Below, in pieces: positions 16,042 to 18,371 of a stretch of DNA of 18,371 nt. The stretch lies in contig JAFUXW010000269.1 in NCBI GenBank assembly GCA_017477035.1, positions 1 to 18,371 of the forward strand, given 5' to 3'. The position numbers and the translations under genes were made by a program. Below the pieces are notes generated by a model, which was given only the letters and a program-made list of their open reading frames with translations, did not search any database and was not told the DNA's origin. The first letter of the stretch is position 1, and each line of letters opens with the position of its first letter. Source of the DNA: Alphaproteobacteria bacterium (lineage in GTDB: Bacteria; Pseudomonadota; Alphaproteobacteria; RF32; CAG-239).

Positions 16042-16069
16042 ATAATACTTGTTAAAATCGAAATATCAA
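16042..16069 (-). promoter_or_regulatory. Possible internal promoter before the lipoprotein gene
   Basis: In the 48-base gap after the OmpA-like gene, the minus strand has TTGATA (16064-16069), 16 bases, then TATTAT (16042-16047). Each box matches five of six consensus bases. Initiation would fall just past the AGGA ribosome site, so its use is doubtful; AT-richness could explain it. Confidence 0.3.
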
Positions 16070-16078
16070 CATCAGATA

Positions 16079-17650
16079 TTAATACCAAGGGTTATCGGCG
16101 CGTTTCATCGCCTTTATCTTCTCTTCTTCCGATGCATATCTTACGTTCCTAATAATAAATGAGTTTGGCTCTCTATCGGTAAAAATTATGTTAATTTTAC
16201 GATAATCAACATTATTGTTGGCCAAAATCTTATATAAGAGCTTCAAACGCTTCTCTTGCAATGCGTATGGAGCTGTTTTATCTATTCTTATTTCAATGAA
16301 TACATCATCGTTTTTTACCGAATTATCGGCAAAAGCATGTAACCATTCCAAAGTTTGTCCGGAAATTTCTGCCCGATTCGGTTGAAAAGACAACTTTAAT
16401 TCGGACGGAGTAATGTTTTCCTCACTGTTTTTCCCGATTCTAAGCAACTTATTAAATATTGAACCTTCACCTTTTTGAGATTCTTTACTGTTTTTTGTTT
16501 TTTTGGCTTTCGGTGCAGTTATATTATCTTTTTTTGTTTTACTTTTCGAGCCAGAAAACCATTCCGCAATGCTGTCTGTCAAACTTTTAGATGTTTCTTC
16601 GTCTATTTCATCGTCCGTTTCATCAAAATCCTGAAAATCATCGTCATTATATTCGGCTGATTTTTCTGTTGAAAAAGCAGTTTCGTCATTTTCTAAAGCC
16701 GGAAGTTCGTGTCTGGCACGCAACTCTCGTTCCAGCTTTAAATTTTCTTCAGATGATGAAAATTGAGGTGTCAGATTGCGCTCATTGGCAATGTTTTCAG
16801 GTATCGGAATAACCAGATTCTTTTGCATTCTGTATTCTTCTGTAGGTTGTTCCTCTATATTTTGATCAGGGAAAACAATATTATCCTGATATTTTGCCGC
16901 ATAAACATTGACAGAGCTTTCAGATACATTTGCAGAAGACGTTTTTTCCTCATTTTGCGTATCGGTATGTTTGTCTTTCGATACAGACAGCCCCTCAGAA
17001 AATCCGGAATTTGCTACATAACCGTTATCTTCTGCTAAAGGTTCTGTTACCGCTGAATAAGCATCGGCTCCCAGATTGTCTGTGCTGACACTGCTCGCTG
17101 CCATCGCAAGTTGATTTTCGTCAGCATTATCGGAAAATACAACAGCTCCGCCTTCTGTTTTATAATTATGAACTAAAGGAATTCTAAATACAGGTGCTTG
17201 TGAAGCATCGACAATCTGTAATTCATTTGAACTTTCCTCGGTTTCCGCAATATCTAAAGTTGAAGTCTCTTCTATCTTTTCCTCATTGTTTGAAATTTTA
17301 ATTTCCGGATTGCTTTCTTCTGTATTAAACTCATCACTCAATATTTCCGGTTGATATAATACGCTGTCAGATGCATATTTTTCTTCGTTTTGAACAGATG
17401 ATTGACCATTTTCTGCACTTTGAGGCAATTCCTTATGCTGGTCTAAGCTTTTAAATTTATCATACAAAGGATCATTTTCTTCATTGGCTGCAAAAAGTTC
17501 AATATTTTTAGTCGGAATGTCATAAACATATTCTTCCGATTGATTTTTTTCATCCAATGATAAAACAAAGTAGGCCTTAGTTGCCGCAAAAACGGCAACC
17601 AATGAGAGAATAAAACTTCCTAAAAAACATTTTAAACCAAACTTAGGCAT
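16079..17650 (-). CDS. Membrane-anchored protein with C-terminal OmpA-like domain
   Basis: First gene of the pil operon, 523 residues. One N-terminal membrane helix (about 8-31) acts as anchor or uncleaved signal. About 380 residues of acidic, Glu/Ser/Asn-rich, probably disordered periplasmic linker follow, with a short basic patch (370-392). The C-terminal domain (about 417-505) resembles OmpA-like peptidoglycan-binding folds: LKLSFQPNRAEISGQTLEWL, then IEIRIDKTAPYALQEKRLKLLYKI and VDYRKINIIF. Asp457 and Arg468 fall about where the diaminopimelate-binding Asp and Arg sit in OmpA, which is a by-eye match. It could anchor the machine to the cell wall, as DotK or MotB-type domains do. The ATG at 17650 has no clear ribosome site. 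No R64 pil gene is an obvious counterpart. Confidence 0.65.
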   Translation of the reverse strand: MPKFGLKCFLGSFILSLVAVFAATKAYFVLSLDEKNQSEEYVYDIPTKNIELFAANEENDPLYDKFKSLDQHKELPQSAENGQSSVQNEEKYASDSVLYQPEILSDEFNTEESNPEIKISNNEEKIEETSTLDIAETEESSNELQIVDASQAPVFRIPLVHNYKTEGGAVVFSDNADENQLAMAASSVSTDNLGADAYSAVTEPLAEDNGYVANSGFSEGLSVSKDKHTDTQNEEKTSSANVSESSVNVYAAKYQDNIVFPDQNIEEQPTEEYRMQKNLVIPIPENIANERNLTPQFSSSEENLKLERELRARHELPALENDETAFSTEKSAEYNDDDFQDFDETDDEIDEETSKSLTDSIAEWFSGSKSKTKKDNITAPKAKKTKNSKESQKGEGSIFNKLLRIGKNSEENITPSELKLSFQPNRAEISGQTLEWLHAFADNSVKNDDVFIEIRIDKTAPYALQEKRLKLLYKILANNNVDYRKINIIFTDREPNSFIIRNVRYASEEEKIKAMKRADNPWY

Positions 17651-17716
17651 TGCAAAATCCCATATAATTCGTTACAGATAAAGGCTCCAAAAGGCGCAAA
17701 TATCCCATTATTTTGT

Positions 17717-17744
17717 TTGAAGATACAACTGATTGTGTTAAAAT
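17717..17744 (+). promoter_or_regulatory. Promoter-like site 1 in the divergent gap
   Basis: TTGAAG (17717-17722) and TAAAAT (17739-17744) are spaced by 16 bases, and the -10 is extended by TG. No gene follows for 400 bases, so it would make a long leader or a small RNA. Confidence 0.35.
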
Positions 17745-17797
17745 AGAGTTAATGACGCAAATGAAAGTTGATAAGGAGCTAAATTGTTCTAAAAACA

Positions 17798-17827
17798 TTG
17801 ATGCTTAAACTTCTTTACCTGCATCAA
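17798..17827 (+). repeat. Perfect 7-bp inverted repeat
   Basis: TTGATGC (17798-17804) and GCATCAA (17821-17827) flank a 16-base loop, about 50 bases downstream of promoter-like site 1. A stem or an operator are both possible. Confidence 0.4.
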
Positions 17828-17865
17828 AGCATCATATAGTGTTGTGCCGAAGAGGCAGATTACAT

Positions 17866-17888
17866 AAAAGTTCATAAAAAGTTCATAA
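17866..17888. repeat. Tandem direct repeat, possible operator
   Basis: AAAAGTTCATAA occurs at 17866-17877 and again at 17877-17888, an 11-base period, about one helical turn. It lies just upstream of the extended -10 at 17906-17914, where an activator would bind. Confidence 0.4.
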
Positions 17889-17905
17889 TTATTTTATCAA
17901 AAATG

Positions 17906-17914
17906 TGTTATAAT
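17906..17914 (+). promoter_or_regulatory. Extended -10 promoter-like site 2
   Basis: TGTTATAAT is a perfect extended -10 with no good -35 box. A tandem repeat sits where the -35 and activator region would be, which suits activator-dependent transcription. It would start near 17921, about 227 bases before the VirB2-like ATG. Confidence 0.4.
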
Positions 17915-17960
17915 CGGCTTAACACTTGAAGAGTATACCGAAGTTAAATTTGGAAAGATT

Positions 17961-18015
17961 ATTCTTATCAGTTTGTTAACCTTTTGGTGTTATTCGTAGT
18001 GTGTATGATAAGAAT
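17961..18015 (+). repeat. Perfect 10-bp inverted repeat in the leader
   Basis: ATTCTTATCA (17961-17970) is exactly complementary to TGATAAGAAT (18006-18015) across a 35-base loop. It is downstream of promoter-like site 2, and the following sequence is T- and A-rich, so it may be a stem-loop of a leader or small RNA. Confidence 0.5.
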
Positions 18016-18080
18016 GTTGTAATAATTTTTACGAAAAAAAAGATTGATGTAGGCAAATTGGATATGTTTTAACAAAAGTC

Positions 18081-18109
18081 TGGAAATTTTTTGTGAAATG
18101 ATTTACAAT
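18081..18109 (+). promoter_or_regulatory. Proximal promoter of the VirB2-like gene
   Basis: TGGAAA (18081-18086), 17 bases, then TACAAT (18104-18109, five of six consensus). Initiation near 18116 would leave a UTR of about 32 bases containing AAGGAG at 18135-18140. Confidence 0.4.
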
Positions 18110-18147
18110 AAACTTGTAATTAAGAATATATGTTAAGGAGAACTGAA

Positions 18148-18371
18148 ATGAAATTCTTAAAAAACAATATTATGAGCATCTTAGGTATGACTTTCTTGTT
18201 TACAATGGTTATGCTCGGTGATGCCAATGCGTCGGTATTTGATGATGCAAAAGGAAAATTGGTAAACCTGTTTACCAACGCAAAGATGGTAATTTTCATT
18301 ATCGGCGGTTTCGGTTTGATTTGTTTGGCTTTCCAAGCAATCTTCGGAAAAGTTAAATGGGCGTGGTTTGC
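18148..18371 (+). CDS. Small VirB2/TrbC-like membrane protein, 5' part (runs off right edge)
   Basis: The first 74 codons are present. A signal peptide (about 1-28, ending DANA-SV) is followed by a short amphipathic stretch (DDAKGKLVNLFTNAK). A hydrophobic segment (VIFIIGGFGLICLAFQAIFG) and a Lys-Trp-containing turn (KVKWAWF) come next. This layout, a cleaved signal, short loop and two expected helices with a small basic turn, is that of VirB2/TrbC pilin-type components of type IV secretion systems. Small Dot/Icm membrane proteins such as IcmD are an alternative. AAGGAG lies seven bases before the ATG. It is divergent from the pil operon and likely opens a rightward operon. The family call is by pattern and the second helix is not visible. 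Confidence 0.6.
   Translation, partial: MKFLKNNIMSILGMTFLFTMVMLGDANASVFDDAKGKLVNLFTNAKMVIFIIGGFGLICLAFQAIFGKVKWAWF

Larger units (their letters stand above)
17651..18147. promoter_or_regulatory. Divergent intergenic control region of the pilus locus
   Basis: This 497-base gap separates the OmpA-like gene (minus) from the VirB2-like gene (plus). It holds three promoter-like sites on the plus strand, a tandem 11-base-period repeat and two perfect inverted repeats, each listed separately. I found no convincing minus-strand promoter for the pil operon, although one must lie here or be very AT-rich. No open reading frame of useful length is present; a 15-codon frame at 17761-17808 lacks a ribosome site. 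Confidence 0.5.

Noticed and set aside
17761..17808. 15-codon open frame in the divergent gap
   Set aside because: It has no ribosome site and its length is within chance; kept only as a note in the intergenic entry.
1..18371. CRISPR array, tRNA, insertion sequence or integrase marking a mobile island
   Set aside because: No regular spaced repeats, tRNA-like cloverleaf, terminal inverted repeats or transposase/integrase motifs were seen on reading both strands.

Overview
The window suggests a low-GC member of the Alphaproteobacteria, possibly a host-associated lineage. This rests on ParE-type topoisomerase wording, AT-rich codon use and gene content; no marker here fixes the taxon. The left end (1-2628) is housekeeping: the 5' part of rpsB on the minus strand, with a long structured leader, diverges from a complete parE. 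A 236-base gap rich in inverted repeats follows, then a small unknown gene (79 aa). Next, on the minus strand, come an MsbA-like ABC exporter half-transporter with an unusual periplasmic N-terminal extension (3162-5459) and an unknown 144-aa gene (5521-5955) with a near-consensus promoter.

The right two thirds (6142-18371) is one secretion or pilus locus. Eight minus-strand genes run from 17650 down to 7114 with very short gaps or overlaps: an OmpA-like membrane protein, a lipoprotein with a TcpQ/PilL-type C-terminus, a PilN-type secretin lipoprotein, PilO, an enlarged PilP-like protein with a long coiled coil, a PilQ assembly ATPase with a zinc tetracysteine, the polytopic PilR, and a pilin-fold-like protein in the PilS position. 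From the lipoprotein to the PilS-like gene, this matches the pilL-N-O-P-Q-R-S order of the type IVb thin pilus of plasmid R64. A second ATPase of the PilT/DotB/TraJ type lies convergent to the operon end, with only 3 bases between stop codons. Divergent from the operon start is a truncated gene for a small VirB2/TrbC-like membrane protein, preceded by about 500 bases with several promoter-like sites and inverted repeats.

Together the genes encode an outer-membrane secretin, periplasmic connectors, an inner-membrane platform and two hexameric ATPases, one likely for assembly and one for disassembly or energising. No canonical prepilin with the Gly/Glu+5 motif and no prepilin peptidase lies in the window. 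The VirB2-like and DotB-like genes hint that the machine is linked to a type IV secretion system continuing past the right edge. I saw no tRNA, rRNA, CRISPR array, insertion sequence or integrase.
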